From NCBI RefSeq assembly GCF_000333395.1, contig NZ_BADA01000438.1:1-34882 (forward strand): DNA of 34,882 nucleotides, given 5' to 3'. Shown here in pieces: positions 24,076-31,816 of this stretch (positions are counted from its first letter, which is position 1; each line of letters opens with the position of its first letter). The notes beneath the pieces are model-generated. The model had not been told where the DNA came from and did no database searches. It worked only from the letters and a program-made list of their open reading frames with translations. Both the position numbers and the translations under genes were made by a program. This DNA is from Microbacterium sp. B19. Lineage in GTDB: Bacteria; Actinomycetota; Actinomycetes; Actinomycetales; Microbacteriaceae.

Positions 24076-24093
24076 GTGTGCAATTCTGCACAC
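24076..24093. promoter_or_regulatory. LysR operator-like palindrome
   Basis: GTGTGCA, ATTC, TGCACAC: perfect 7-bp arms with a 4-nt centre, containing a T-N11-A type arrangement. It lies in the 104-base gap between lysR and the divergent transporter gene, adjacent to the lysR start codon. Confidence 0.65.
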
Positions 24094-24179
24094 CCGGTCG
24101 GCAGCACTGGGCATTGCCGCAACACCCGACGCCGCGCAGACTCATCCCCGGATGTCACCGTCGACACCGAAGGAGCAGC

Positions 24180-25547
24180 ATGGAATCCCCCGCCGCCGCG
24201 CAACGCAGCGCCTCCCCCGAAATCTCGACCAGCAAGATCCGTCGCGTCGTCGCCGCCTCCATGGCCGGCACGGTCGTCGAATGGTACGAGTTCTTCCTCT
24301 ACGCCACCGCCGCGAGCCTCGTCTTCGGCACGTACTTCTTCCCGTCGTCGGGCTCACCGCTCGACGGCATCATCGCCGCCTTTGTCACCTACGCGGTCGG
24401 CTTCGTCGCGCGCCCCCTGGGCGGCATCGTCTTCGGGCAGATCGGCGACCGGTTCGGCCGCAAGCCGACGCTGCAGGCGACGATCATCATCGTCGGCGCC
24501 GCCACCTTCCTGATGGGATGCCTCCCCGGCTTCGCGTCCGTCGGATACTGGGCGCCCGCGATGCTCGTGGCCCTGCGTTTCATCCAGGGCTTCGCGGTCG
24601 GCGGAGAGTGGGGCGGTGCCGTCCTGCTGGTCGCCGAGCAGAGCCCGAACCGCTCGCGCGCGTTCTGGGCCAGCTGGCCGCAGGCCGCCGTTCCGGTCGG
24701 CAACCTGCTGGCGACGACGGTCCTCCTGATCATGTCGTTCGCCCTCTCCCCCGCCGCGTTCCTCGACTGGGGCTGGCGCGTCGCGTTCTGGCTCTCGGCC
24801 GTGATCGTGCTGGTCGGCTTCTATATCCGCACGCACGTCGAGGAGGCGCCGATCTTCCTCGAGGCCAAGAAGCAGGTCGAGCAGGAGAAGGCGACGTCGT
24901 TCGGTGTCGTCGAGGTGCTGCGCCGCTACCCCAAGGGCGTCGTCCAGGCGATGGGCGTGCGCTTCGCGGAGAACATCGTCTACTACATCGTCGTCAGCTT
25001 CTCGATCGTCTACCTGAAGGTCGTCCACTCGTACGACACGAGCCAGCTGCTCCTCGCGCTGCTGATCGCGCACGTCATCCATTTCGCCGTGATCCCCCCG
25101 ATCGGGCGCCTCGCCGACCGCATCGGTCGCAAGCCCGTGTACCTCACCGGCGCGATCCTCAGCGCGACCTGGGCGTTCTTCGCCTTCCCGATGTTCGACA
25201 CGTTGAACCCCGTCGTGATCGTGGCCGCCGTGGCGCTCGGACTCGTGTTCCACGCCGGCATGTACGCGCCGCAGCCGGCGGTCATGGCCGAGCTGTTCCC
25301 GACGCGCATGCGCTACTCGGGCGTCTCGCTCGGCGCCCAGGTCACCGCGATCCTCGCCGGGTCGCTCGCGCCGATCCTCGCGACGCAGTGGCTGAAGGAC
25401 ACCGGCTCGTGGCTGCCGATCGCGCTGTACATCGTGGCGGCCTGCGTGCTGACCGCCATCGCCGTACTGTCACTGAAGGAGACGCGGGGCATCTCGCTGC
25501 GCGACATCGACGCCGCGGACGCGAAGCTCGCCGCGCGGGGGAAGTAG
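24180..25547 (+). CDS. MFS transporter, metabolite:H+ symporter (MHS) family
   Basis: A 455-residue inner-membrane transporter with twelve predicted helices. MHS-family marks are GTVVEWYEFFLYATAASLVFG in helix 1 (in parts: VVEWYEFFLYATAA), the loop RPLGGIVFGQIGDRFGRKP, GFAVGGEWGGAVLLVAEQ, and a second-half loop GRLADRIGRKPVYL. Relatives (ShiA, KgtP, ProP) import organic acids, betaines or osmolytes with protons. The ATG at 24180 follows AAGGAG by six bases. The 3-hydroxybutyrate dehydrogenase gene starts five bases after its stop, so uptake of 3-hydroxybutyrate or another short hydroxy acid is likely. The divergent lysR is the presumed regulator. Family is firm, substrate inferred from the neighbour. 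Confidence 0.9.
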   Translation: MESPAAAQRSASPEISTSKIRRVVAASMAGTVVEWYEFFLYATAASLVFGTYFFPSSGSPLDGIIAAFVTYAVGFVARPLGGIVFGQIGDRFGRKPTLQATIIIVGAATFLMGCLPGFASVGYWAPAMLVALRFIQGFAVGGEWGGAVLLVAEQSPNRSRAFWASWPQAAVPVGNLLATTVLLIMSFALSPAAFLDWGWRVAFWLSAVIVLVGFYIRTHVEEAPIFLEAKKQVEQEKATSFGVVEVLRRYPKGVVQAMGVRFAENIVYYIVVSFSIVYLKVVHSYDTSQLLLALLIAHVIHFAVIPPIGRLADRIGRKPVYLTGAILSATWAFFAFPMFDTLNPVVIVAAVALGLVFHAGMYAPQPAVMAELFPTRMRYSGVSLGAQVTAILAGSLAPILATQWLKDTGSWLPIALYIVAACVLTAIAVLSLKETRGISLRDIDAADAKLAARGK

Positions 25548-25552
25548 GAAGC

Positions 25553-26302
25553 ATGAGCATCGACCTCAGCGGGCGTCGCGCCCTCGTCACCGGCGGTGCC
25601 AGCGGCATCGGAGCGGCGATCGCGCGTGCGTTCGCCGAGGCCGGCGCCACCGTCACGGTCGCCGATCTCAACGCCGAGGGTGCCGAAGCCCTCGCCGCCG
25701 AGATCGGCGGCCGCGCGTGGGCCGTCGACCTGTCGGACACCGCGGCCCTGGCCGATCTGAGCCTCGACGTCGACATCCTCGTCAACAACGCCGGTATCCA
25801 GCACGTGAGCCCGATCGAGGACTTCGCCCCCGAGCGCTTCTCGTTCATGCTGCGGCTCATGCTCGAGGCCCCGTTCCTCCTCATTCGCGCGGCCCTCCCC
25901 GGGATGTACGAGCGCGGCTTCGGCCGGGTGCTGAACGTGTCGAGCGTCCACGGTATACGCGCATCGGAATACAAGTCCGCGTACGTCACCGCCAAGCACG
26001 GTCTGGAGGGACTCTCCAAGACCACGGCCCTCGAGGGCGCACGCCACGGCGTCACGAGCGTGTGCATCGACCCCGGATACGTGCGGTCGCCGCTCGTCGA
26101 GAAGCAGCTCGCGGACCAGGCGCGGGCGCATGGCATCCCGGAGTCCGAGGTGCTCGAGACGGTCTTGCTGAAGGATGCCGCGATCAAGCGGCTCGTCGAG
26201 CCGTCCGAGGTCGCGTCACTCGCGCTGTGGTTGGCCGGACCGGATGCCGCGATGGTCACCGGCACGAGCTACGTGATGGACGGCGGCTGGTCCGCGCACT
26301 GA
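25553..26302 (+). CDS. bdhA: 3-hydroxybutyrate dehydrogenase (SDR)
   Basis: A 249-residue short-chain dehydrogenase; oxidises (R)-3-hydroxybutyrate to acetoacetate with NAD. It has the cofactor loop TGGASGIG (13-20), D38 for NAD binding, NNAGIQ (78-83), and the catalytic S130/S131 and Y144-x3-K148 in VSSVHGIRASEYKSAYVTAKHG (parts: SSVHGIRASEYKSAYVTAKH). The latter and DPGYVRSPLVEKQLADQA, KAHGIPE-like ARAHGIPESEVLE are characteristic of 3-hydroxybutyrate dehydrogenases. The start ATG 25553 follows TAGGAAG, and the gene is five bases after the transporter. Together they would bring in and oxidise a ketone-body-type substrate. The C-terminal DGGWSAH is standard for the family. Confidence 0.88.
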   Translation: MSIDLSGRRALVTGGASGIGAAIARAFAEAGATVTVADLNAEGAEALAAEIGGRAWAVDLSDTAALADLSLDVDILVNNAGIQHVSPIEDFAPERFSFMLRLMLEAPFLLIRAALPGMYERGFGRVLNVSSVHGIRASEYKSAYVTAKHGLEGLSKTTALEGARHGVTSVCIDPGYVRSPLVEKQLADQARAHGIPESEVLETVLLKDAAIKRLVEPSEVASLALWLAGPDAAMVTGTSYVMDGGWSAH

Positions 26303-26342
26303 CGGGAGGGTTGTGTGCCCGTGGACGCCCGCACTGACGTGT

Positions 26343-26391
26343 GGGGTGGGCGCCCGGACCCAGGGGTGGGCGCCCGCGCGGACGCCCACCC
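26343..26391. terminator. Direct repeat and hairpin between convergent SDR genes
   Basis: GGGGTGGGCGCCCG occurs twice (26343-26356 and 26363-26376). The second copy pairs with CGCCCACCC at 26383-26391 to form a 9-bp stem with a 10-nt loop. The site is between the convergent ends of bdhA and the next SDR gene. Confidence 0.5.
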
Positions 26392-26397
26392 GGACGG

Positions 26398-27201
26398 TCA
26401 GTCGAACACGCGGGGCCCGCGGATCACCGCATCGGCCCCACCGTCGACGAACACCACCTGGCCCGTCATGTGGGCGTTGGGGGCGTCCGTGAGCCAGGCC
26501 AGCACCTCGGCGATCGCCTCGGGGCGAGCCGGTCCGGCCAGGGGCATCGGCACGACTTGCATGAGCGCGTCGCGTCCCTCGGGGGTCGCGAGCAGGGGCT
26601 CGGTCATGGGCGTCAGGATGATGCCCGGGCCGACCGCGTTGAGCGGGATTCCGGATGCCGCCCACTCCGGCGTCACCGCCCGTTCGCGCACCCACTCGGC
26701 GATCGCGCGTTTCGTCGACGGGTAGATGAGATCGCCCAGGCCTTCCGCGGCGAGCCCGTCGGCGCGGGCGACCGCGGCATCCTCGTCGCCCACCCGGAGC
26801 AGGTCCACCAGTTGGGCGTCATTCTGCTGGAGGGCGGAGAAGGAGGCGACGACAGCGGCGCGGGGCGCGGGCGAGTTCCGCAGCAGCGGCAGGAGCGCCT
26901 CGAGGGTCGCGACCGCACCGAAGTAGTTGACGCGCACCGTGAGAGACGTGGGCAGAGCCACCCCCGCCACGGCGATGACGCCGTCGACGGTGTCGCCGAT
27001 CGCCTCGCGAACCGCGTCGGCCAGCGACCCGCGGCCCGCGTCGGTCGAGAGGTCGGCGTCGATGTCGCTGCCGCGCAGGTCGACTCCCACGACGCGGTGC
27101 CCGCGCGACCGCAGGAGAGCGGCGGTGGCCGCACCGATTCCGGATCCGGCACCGGTGACGACGTACGTGCGGGGCGTCGTGCACGCGGATGCCGTGCTCA
27201 C
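26398..27201 (-). CDS. SDR oxidoreductase, 3-alpha-hydroxysteroid dehydrogenase/carbonyl reductase-like
   Basis: A 267-residue short-chain dehydrogenase with the plan of Comamonas 3-alpha-hydroxysteroid dehydrogenase/carbonyl reductase: VVTGAGSGIGAATAALLRSRGH, VVGVDLRGSDIDADLSTDAGR, VNYFGAVATLEALLPLL, catalytic serine in VVASFSALQQ (S120 or S122), and Y160-x3-K164 in IYPSTKRAIAEWVRERA. It ends with GGADAVIRGPRVF, the same kind of tail as that enzyme. It reduces or oxidises carbonyl or hydroxyl groups on steroids or xenobiotics with NAD(H). The GTG at 27201 overlaps the stop of the upstream SDR gene (GTGA), so the two are coupled under the divergent TetR regulator. The natural substrate is unknown. 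Confidence 0.85.
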   Translation of the reverse strand: MSTASACTTPRTYVVTGAGSGIGAATAALLRSRGHRVVGVDLRGSDIDADLSTDAGRGSLADAVREAIGDTVDGVIAVAGVALPTSLTVRVNYFGAVATLEALLPLLRNSPAPRAAVVASFSALQQNDAQLVDLLRVGDEDAAVARADGLAAEGLGDLIYPSTKRAIAEWVRERAVTPEWAASGIPLNAVGPGIILTPMTEPLLATPEGRDALMQVVPMPLAGPARPEAIAEVLAWLTDAPNAHMTGQVVFVDGGADAVIRGPRVFD

Positions 27202-28112
27202 GGGACGAGCGCGAACTCGGCGACCATGGACTCGGGGACCGCGTAGCCCTCGAGGTCGCGAATACGGTCGATGTGGGCGGCGACGTCGTCGGCGGTGGCG
27301 ACCGGTTCGTCGTGCGCGACGTGCCACCCGGGCGCGACGCCCATGAACACGCGGGCATATCGGCCCCGAGCGATCGAGTACAGCTCGCGTGTCGCGGTGT
27401 TCTGCTCGCTGGCGAGGTAGGCGACCATCGCCGTGATCATCTCGGGCTCCCCGTGCGCGGGTGTCGTCGGCATCCCGACGAACTGTTCAGGGTTCATGTC
27501 GGCCTGCATGCGGCTGTTGGCGGCCGGGAGGATCGTGTTGACCAGGATGCCGTGGGGTTTGCCCTCGAGCGCCACGACGTTCGCGAGGCCGAAGACGGCT
27601 CCCTTGGCGGCGGCGTAGTTCGCCTGCTGGATCGAGCCGAACAGGCCGGCCGCCGACGACGTGAAGACGATGCGTCCGTAGCCGTTGTCCCGCATGACCT
27701 CGAACGCCGGCTGCGTGACGTTGAAGGCGCCCTTGACGTGAACGGCGAGCAGCGACTCCACGGACTCCGGCGACAGATCCGTGAAGGGGGCGTTGCGGAT
27801 GTTCCCGGCGTTGTTGACGAGGATGTCGACCCGGCCGAACGCGTCGAGCGCGGTCTCGACGATCCCTCGTCCCCCCTCCGGCGTGGCGACCGAGTCGTAG
27901 TTGGCGACGGCCTCGCCGCCGGCGGCCCGGATCTCGGCGACCACGTCGTCGGCCATCGCGGTGCCGCCGTTCGCGCCCGTGATGTCTCCGCCGAGGTCGT
28001 TGATGACCACCTTGGCGCCCCGTCGAGCGAGTTCGAGCGCGTGGGCCTTCCCCAGTCCTCCGCCGGCACCGGTGACGATGGCCACTCTGCCGGCGAACGA
28101 GATTTCGGACAT
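27198..28112 (-). CDS. SDR oxidoreductase, multifunctional-enzyme/HSD17B4-like
   Basis: A 304-residue short-chain dehydrogenase. TGAGGGLGKAHALELARRGAKVVINDLGGD (14-43, given by its parts TGAGGGLGKAHA and KVVINDLGGD) is typical of the 3-hydroxyacyl-CoA/17-beta-hydroxysteroid dehydrogenase domain of peroxisomal multifunctional enzyme and its bacterial relatives. The catalytic residues are S152 or S153 in VFTSSAAGLFGS and Y166-x3-K170 in NYAAAKGAVFGL. About 60 C-terminal residues extend beyond the basic fold (YARVFMGVAPGWHVAHDEP). The ATG at 28112 follows GAAGGAGAA. It is first in a two-gene unit with the HSD-like gene, divergent from tetR with an operator between. Likely substrates are hydroxyacyl-CoAs or steroids. 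Confidence 0.87.
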   Translation of the reverse strand: MSEISFAGRVAIVTGAGGGLGKAHALELARRGAKVVINDLGGDITGANGGTAMADDVVAEIRAAGGEAVANYDSVATPEGGRGIVETALDAFGRVDILVNNAGNIRNAPFTDLSPESVESLLAVHVKGAFNVTQPAFEVMRDNGYGRIVFTSSAAGLFGSIQQANYAAAKGAVFGLANVVALEGKPHGILVNTILPAANSRMQADMNPEQFVGMPTTPAHGEPEMITAMVAYLASEQNTATRELYSIARGRYARVFMGVAPGWHVAHDEPVATADDVAAHIDRIRDLEGYAVPESMVAEFALVP

Positions 28113-28144
28113 GTTGTTCTCCTTCGAAACTGAGCGATCCGCTC

Positions 28145-28161
28145 GTGGCACAGTCTGCCAC
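28145..28161. promoter_or_regulatory. TetR operator-like palindrome
   Basis: GTGGCA, five bases, TGCCAC: perfect 6-bp arms, with a further half-site GTGCCAC at 28173-28179. It lies in the 91-base gap between the divergent SDR operon and tetR, well placed to control both. Confidence 0.6.
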
Positions 28162-28191
28162 TTTGCGTATATGTGCCACCAGAGAGAACGG

Positions 28192-28197
28192 CATACT
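28192..28197 (+). promoter_or_regulatory. Possible -10 for leaderless tetR
   Basis: CATACT ends six bases before the ATG at 28204, with no ribosome site between. It supports this ATG as the start. Confidence 0.35.
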
Positions 28198-28203
28198 TGG
28201 CCC

Positions 28204-28803
28204 ATGCCCGAGAGCCGTGTTCCCCCCGTCTCGACGCTGCGCGCGCGGCGCCGCGTCGAGACGATGGCCCTCATCGAAGCCGCCGCCGCCGACCTCTTCG
28301 AGGCTCAGGGTTACGAGCAGACGACCGTGGAGCAGATCGCCGATCGCGCGGGAATCTCGATGCGCACGTTCTACCGGCACTGCGCGAGCAAGGACGGCAC
28401 GCTGGTGGGGGAGCTGGCCGACGGTCCCGCCACGTTCATCCGTCACCTCGCCGCGCACTTGCCGGGGCCACTGCTCGCGGCCGTGGTCGACGGGTTCGTG
28501 GAGTCGATCGCCGTGGAGCCCGAGATGCGCCGGCGACTGACCCGCATCATCGTGCAGACGCCGGCGCTGCGCGCGTCCTGGCTCGCAGCGGGACGCCAGG
28601 CGCAGGACGACCTCGTCGAGCTGTTCCAGCGCGAGCGGCCCGATCTGGGCGCGCTCGCTGTGCGCGGGTTGGCCGCGGCGACGATCGCGTCGTTGACCGT
28701 GGCCGTCGAATCGTGGGCGATCGGAGAGTCCCCGTCGGCCCGTGAGGCCGCCGCGGACGCGCTGAGCACGATCGCGCCGGCGCTCGCCGAACCGTTGCGC
28801 TGA
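28204..28803 (+). CDS. TetR-family transcriptional regulator
   Basis: A 199-residue repressor. The N-terminal helix-turn-helix (about 15-65) is TMALIEAAAADLFEAQGYEQ, TTVEQIADRAGISMRTFYRHCASKD; the C-terminal helical ligand domain includes LLAAVVDGFVESIAVEP and LAVRGLAAATIASLTVAVESW. It is divergent from two SDR genes with a palindromic operator between them, so it probably represses them until a steroid- or fatty-acid-like ligand binds. The ATG at 28204 is six bases after CATACT, suggesting a leaderless message. The frame is open upstream, but over the SDR start. Its last 58 bases are duplicated in tandem immediately after the stop. Confidence 0.9.
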   Translation: MPESRVPPVSTLRARRRVETMALIEAAAADLFEAQGYEQTTVEQIADRAGISMRTFYRHCASKDGTLVGELADGPATFIRHLAAHLPGPLLAAVVDGFVESIAVEPEMRRRLTRIIVQTPALRASWLAAGRQAQDDLVELFQRERPDLGALAVRGLAAATIASLTVAVESWAIGESPSAREAAADALSTIAPALAEPLR

Positions 28804-28858
28804 GCCGCCGCGGACGCGCTGAGCACGAATCGCGCCGGCGTTAGCCGAACCGTTGCGC
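28743..28858. repeat. 58-bp tandem duplication of the tetR 3' end
   Basis: The bases 28743-28800 (end of tetR) are repeated at 28801-28858 with one deletion, one insertion and two substitutions. Copy 2 starts at the tetR stop codon, so it is untranslated. The repeat lies at the boundary before the peptide importer promoter region. Confidence 0.85.
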
Positions 28859-29044
28859 TGAGCGTCCCGGGAGCGCTCTCGCCCGGAACATCTCCGACAA
28901 GGCATCCGGGGGACCGGAAGATATTCGAGGTTTCGTTATCGTAAAAAGACGGTCCAATAGTTGGAGTGTGGCCTCCTGAAGACAAAGATGTCCGAAGGAC
29001 TGCGGCACTTGTCGCGATCGACACTTCACAGCAGAGGTAACTCA
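28859..29044 (+). promoter_or_regulatory. AT-rich leader of the peptide importer operon
   Basis: About 186 bases with no gene. The stretch 28918-28965 is markedly AT-rich for this genome (TTTCGTTATCGTAAAAAG) and is the likely promoter. One reading is TTCGTT (28932-28937), 17 bases, CAATAG (28955-28960). The match to consensus is poor, so the exact elements are uncertain. Confidence 0.4.
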
Positions 29045-30676
29045 ATGACACTGCACAACAGTGGTCGAGGCCGTCTCGGCCTCGCTCTCGGCGCCGTCGG
29101 CGTCTCGGCTCTCGTCCTCGCGGGCTGCTCCGCCGGCGGGGGAGACAACGGCTCGGACAGCGGCTCGACCGAACCCCTCGTCGTCGGCACCACCGACAAG
29201 ATCAGCTCGATCGACCCGGCCGGCTCGTACGACAACGGCTCGTTCGCCGTGATGAACCAGGTCTACCCCTTCCTCCTCAACAGCCAGTACGGCACGTCGG
29301 ACGTCACGCCCGACATCGCCGAGTCGGCCGAGTTCACGTCGCCGACCGAGTACACGGTCAAGCTCAAGTCGGGCCTGAAGTTCGCGAACGGCCACGACCT
29401 CACGTCCTCCGACGTGAAGTTCTCGTTCGACCGCCAGGTCAAGATCGCCGACCCCAACGGCCCGTCGTCGCTGCTCGGCAACCTCGACAGCGTCTCGACG
29501 CCCGACGACACCACCGTCGTCTTCACGCTGAAGAACGGCAACGACCAGGTCTGGCCGCAGATCCTGTCGAGCCCGGCCGCGCCGATCGTCGACGAAGAGG
29601 TCTTCTCCGCCGACGCCGTCACGCCGGACGACACCATCGTCCAGGGCAAGGCCTTCGCCGGTCAGTACACGATCGACTCGTACAAGCTGAACGAGCTCAT
29701 CTCGTACAAGCCCTACGCCGACTACCAGGGCTCGCTCCCGAAGCCGGCGAACGGCGGCATCTCGGCGAAGTACTACGCCGACGCGTCGAACCTGAAGCTC
29801 GACGTGCAGTCGGGCGCGATCGACGTCGCGTACCGCAGCCTCAGCGCGACCGACATCGACGACCTGTCGAAGAACGACGCGGTCAAGGTCGTCGACGGCC
29901 CCGGCGGCGAGATCCGCTACATCGTCTTCAACTTCGACACCATGCCCTTCGGCGCGAAGACCCCCGAGGCCGACGCCGCCAAGTCGCTCGCCGTCCGTCA
30001 GGCCGCGGCCGACCTGATCGACCGCCAGGCGATCGCGACCGACGTCTACAAGGACACCTACTCGCCGCTCTACTCCTACGTTCCGCAGGGTCTCGCGGGC
30101 GCCAACGAGGCGCTCAAGGGTCTGTACGGCGACGGAAACGGCGCTCCGGATGCCGCGAAGGCCAAGGCCACGCTGACCGCGGCCGGCATCACGACGCCCG
30201 TCACGCTGAACCTGCAGTACAACGGCGACCACTACGGTCCCTCGTCGGGTGACGAGTACGCCGCGGTCAAGGCGCAGCTCGAGAAGGACGGCCTGTTCAC
30301 GGTCAACCTCGCGCAGACCGAGTGGGTGCAGTACACCAAGGACCGCGTCGCCGACGTGTACCCCGCGTACCAGCTCGGCTGGTTCCCGGACTACTCGGAT
30401 GCCGACAACTACCTGACCCCGTTCTTCTCGCTGGACAACTTCGTCGGCAACCACTACGACAACGCCGACGTCCAGAAGATGATCATCGACCAGGCGACGC
30501 AGACCGACAAGGCCACGCGTGAGCAGGAGATCGGCAAGATCCAGGACGCGGTGGCGGCCGACCTCTCGACCCTTCCGCTGCTCCAGGGCAAGCAGGTCGC
30601 GATCGTCGGCTCGAGCGTGAAGGGCGCCGTCCTCGACGGTTCCTTCAAGTTCCGCTACGCCCCGCTGAACAAGTAA
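29045..30676 (+). CDS. Peptide/nickel-type ABC transporter substrate-binding lipoprotein
   Basis: A 543-residue secreted lipoprotein of the SBP_bac_5 family. Residues 1-27 are a signal peptide with basic start and hydrophobic core (LGLALGAVGVSALVLAG), lipobox LAGC with the lipidated C28, then a Gly/Ser-rich linker. The mature domain has the family signature KSGLKFANGHDLTSSDVKFSFDRQ in parts (FANGHDLTSSDVKFSFDR), followed by QILSSPAAPIVDEEVF and VRQAAADLIDRQAIATDVY. It captures peptides or similar compounds outside the membrane for the permeases encoded next. The ATG at 29045 follows AGAGG by seven bases. It is the first and probably most strongly expressed gene of the operon; a hairpin follows it. 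The ligand is unknown. Confidence 0.94.
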   Translation: MTLHNSGRGRLGLALGAVGVSALVLAGCSAGGGDNGSDSGSTEPLVVGTTDKISSIDPAGSYDNGSFAVMNQVYPFLLNSQYGTSDVTPDIAESAEFTSPTEYTVKLKSGLKFANGHDLTSSDVKFSFDRQVKIADPNGPSSLLGNLDSVSTPDDTTVVFTLKNGNDQVWPQILSSPAAPIVDEEVFSADAVTPDDTIVQGKAFAGQYTIDSYKLNELISYKPYADYQGSLPKPANGGISAKYYADASNLKLDVQSGAIDVAYRSLSATDIDDLSKNDAVKVVDGPGGEIRYIVFNFDTMPFGAKTPEADAAKSLAVRQAAADLIDRQAIATDVYKDTYSPLYSYVPQGLAGANEALKGLYGDGNGAPDAAKAKATLTAAGITTPVTLNLQYNGDHYGPSSGDEYAAVKAQLEKDGLFTVNLAQTEWVQYTKDRVADVYPAYQLGWFPDYSDADNYLTPFFSLDNFVGNHYDNADVQKMIIDQATQTDKATREQEIGKIQDAVAADLSTLPLLQGKQVAIVGSSVKGAVLDGSFKFRYAPLNK

Positions 30677-30683
30677 TCGACGC

Positions 30684-30717
30684 CGGGTGCCCGGTCCCTC
30701 GCGGGGCCGGGCACCCG
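30684..30717 (+). terminator. Intercistronic hairpin after the binding-protein gene
   Basis: Perfect 11-bp arms (30684-30694, 30707-30717) with a 12-nt loop, just past the binding-protein stop. It fits partial termination or mRNA 3'-end protection, which gives excess binding protein over permease. Confidence 0.65.
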
Positions 30718-30741
30718 CTGCGTTCCTCTCGTTAGGTTCCC

Positions 30742-31815
30742 ATGGCCACCGCCGTCGACGCCCCCGTCATCGCTGCGCCCGCCGCCCCGAAGGGCGGCGG
30801 TCTCTGGCGCTACATCCTCGTCCGCCTCGTGCTGATCATCCCCACGGTCTTCATCCTCGTGACCGTGGTTTTCCTGCTCATGCGGGTCACGGGCGACCCG
30901 ATCACCGCCGCGCTCGGAGGACGCCTCCCACCCGACCAGCTCGCGGAGCGCATCCACGAGGCCGGCTACGACCGCCCGCTCTACGAGCAGTACTTCGAGT
31001 ACATCTGGGGTGTGCTGCGCGGCGACTTCGGCACCACGCTGACCGACAACCGTCCGGTCCTCGGCATCCTGCTCCAGTACGGCTCGGCCACGCTCGAGCT
31101 CGCGATCTACGCGCTCGTCGTGGCGCTGCTGGTCGGCATCCCGTTCGGTCTTCTCGCCGCCTACCGCCGCGACCGCTGGCCCGACGCGGTCCTGCGCATC
31201 GGCGCGATCCTCGGCTACGCCACCCCGATCTTCTTCGTCGGCCTCCTGCTGAAGCTCGTCTTCGCGGTGTGGCTGAGCGTGCTGCCGGTCGCCGGCCGCG
31301 CCAGCACCCGCACCGAGCTGAAGCTCCAGGGCCTCGATAACCCCAGCGGCATATATCTCCTGGATGCCATCCGCCTCGGCGACGGAGCCGCGGTCGGCGA
31401 CGTGCTGACCCACGCGATCCTGCCGGGTCTGGCGCTCGGCATCCTGACCGCCGGCATCTTTTTGCGGCTCGTGCGCACCAACGTGATCGGCACGCTCGGC
31501 GCGCAGTACGTCACGTCGGCGCGTTCCCGCGGCGTGGGGGAGTTCCGCCTGGTCACCAAGCACGCCTATCGCCCCGCGCTCATCCCGATCATCACCGTGA
31601 TCGGCCTGCAGATCGCCCTGCTGCTCGGTGGCGCGGTGCTCACCGAGACCACGTTCGAGTGGAAGGGGCTGGGCTTCATGCTCAGCGAGTACCTGAAGGC
31701 GCGCGACTTCGTGGCGGTGCAGGGCATCGTCGTGATGATCGCGCTGATCGTCGCCGTCACGAACTTCCTCGTCGACGTCATCGCGGCGATCATCGACCCG
31801 CGAGTGAGGTACTGA
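30742..31815 (+). CDS. ABC importer permease, DppB-like
   Basis: A 357-residue inner-membrane permease. A cytoplasmic start is followed by helix 1 (YILVRLVLIIPTVFILVTVVFLLMR, in parts ILVRLVLIIPTVFIL), then the externally placed RVTGDPITAALGGRLPPDQ. More helices follow around 120-145, 160-185, 225-250, 280-300 and 325-345. The coupling loop with the EAA-type motif is SARSRGVGEFRLVTKHAYRPAL near 260. A 45-residue insertion between helices (AGRASTRTELKLQGLDNPSG) is usual for DppB relatives. TTAGGTTCCC precedes the ATG at 30742; there is no strong ribosome site, so an internal leaderless promoter is possible after the hairpin. It pairs with the next permease. Confidence 0.93.
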   Translation: MATAVDAPVIAAPAAPKGGGLWRYILVRLVLIIPTVFILVTVVFLLMRVTGDPITAALGGRLPPDQLAERIHEAGYDRPLYEQYFEYIWGVLRGDFGTTLTDNRPVLGILLQYGSATLELAIYALVVALLVGIPFGLLAAYRRDRWPDAVLRIGAILGYATPIFFVGLLLKLVFAVWLSVLPVAGRASTRTELKLQGLDNPSGIYLLDAIRLGDGAAVGDVLTHAILPGLALGILTAGIFLRLVRTNVIGTLGAQYVTSARSRGVGEFRLVTKHAYRPALIPIITVIGLQIALLLGGAVLTETTFEWKGLGFMLSEYLKARDFVAVQGIVVMIALIVAVTNFLVDVIAAIIDPRVRY

Positions 31816-31816
31816 C

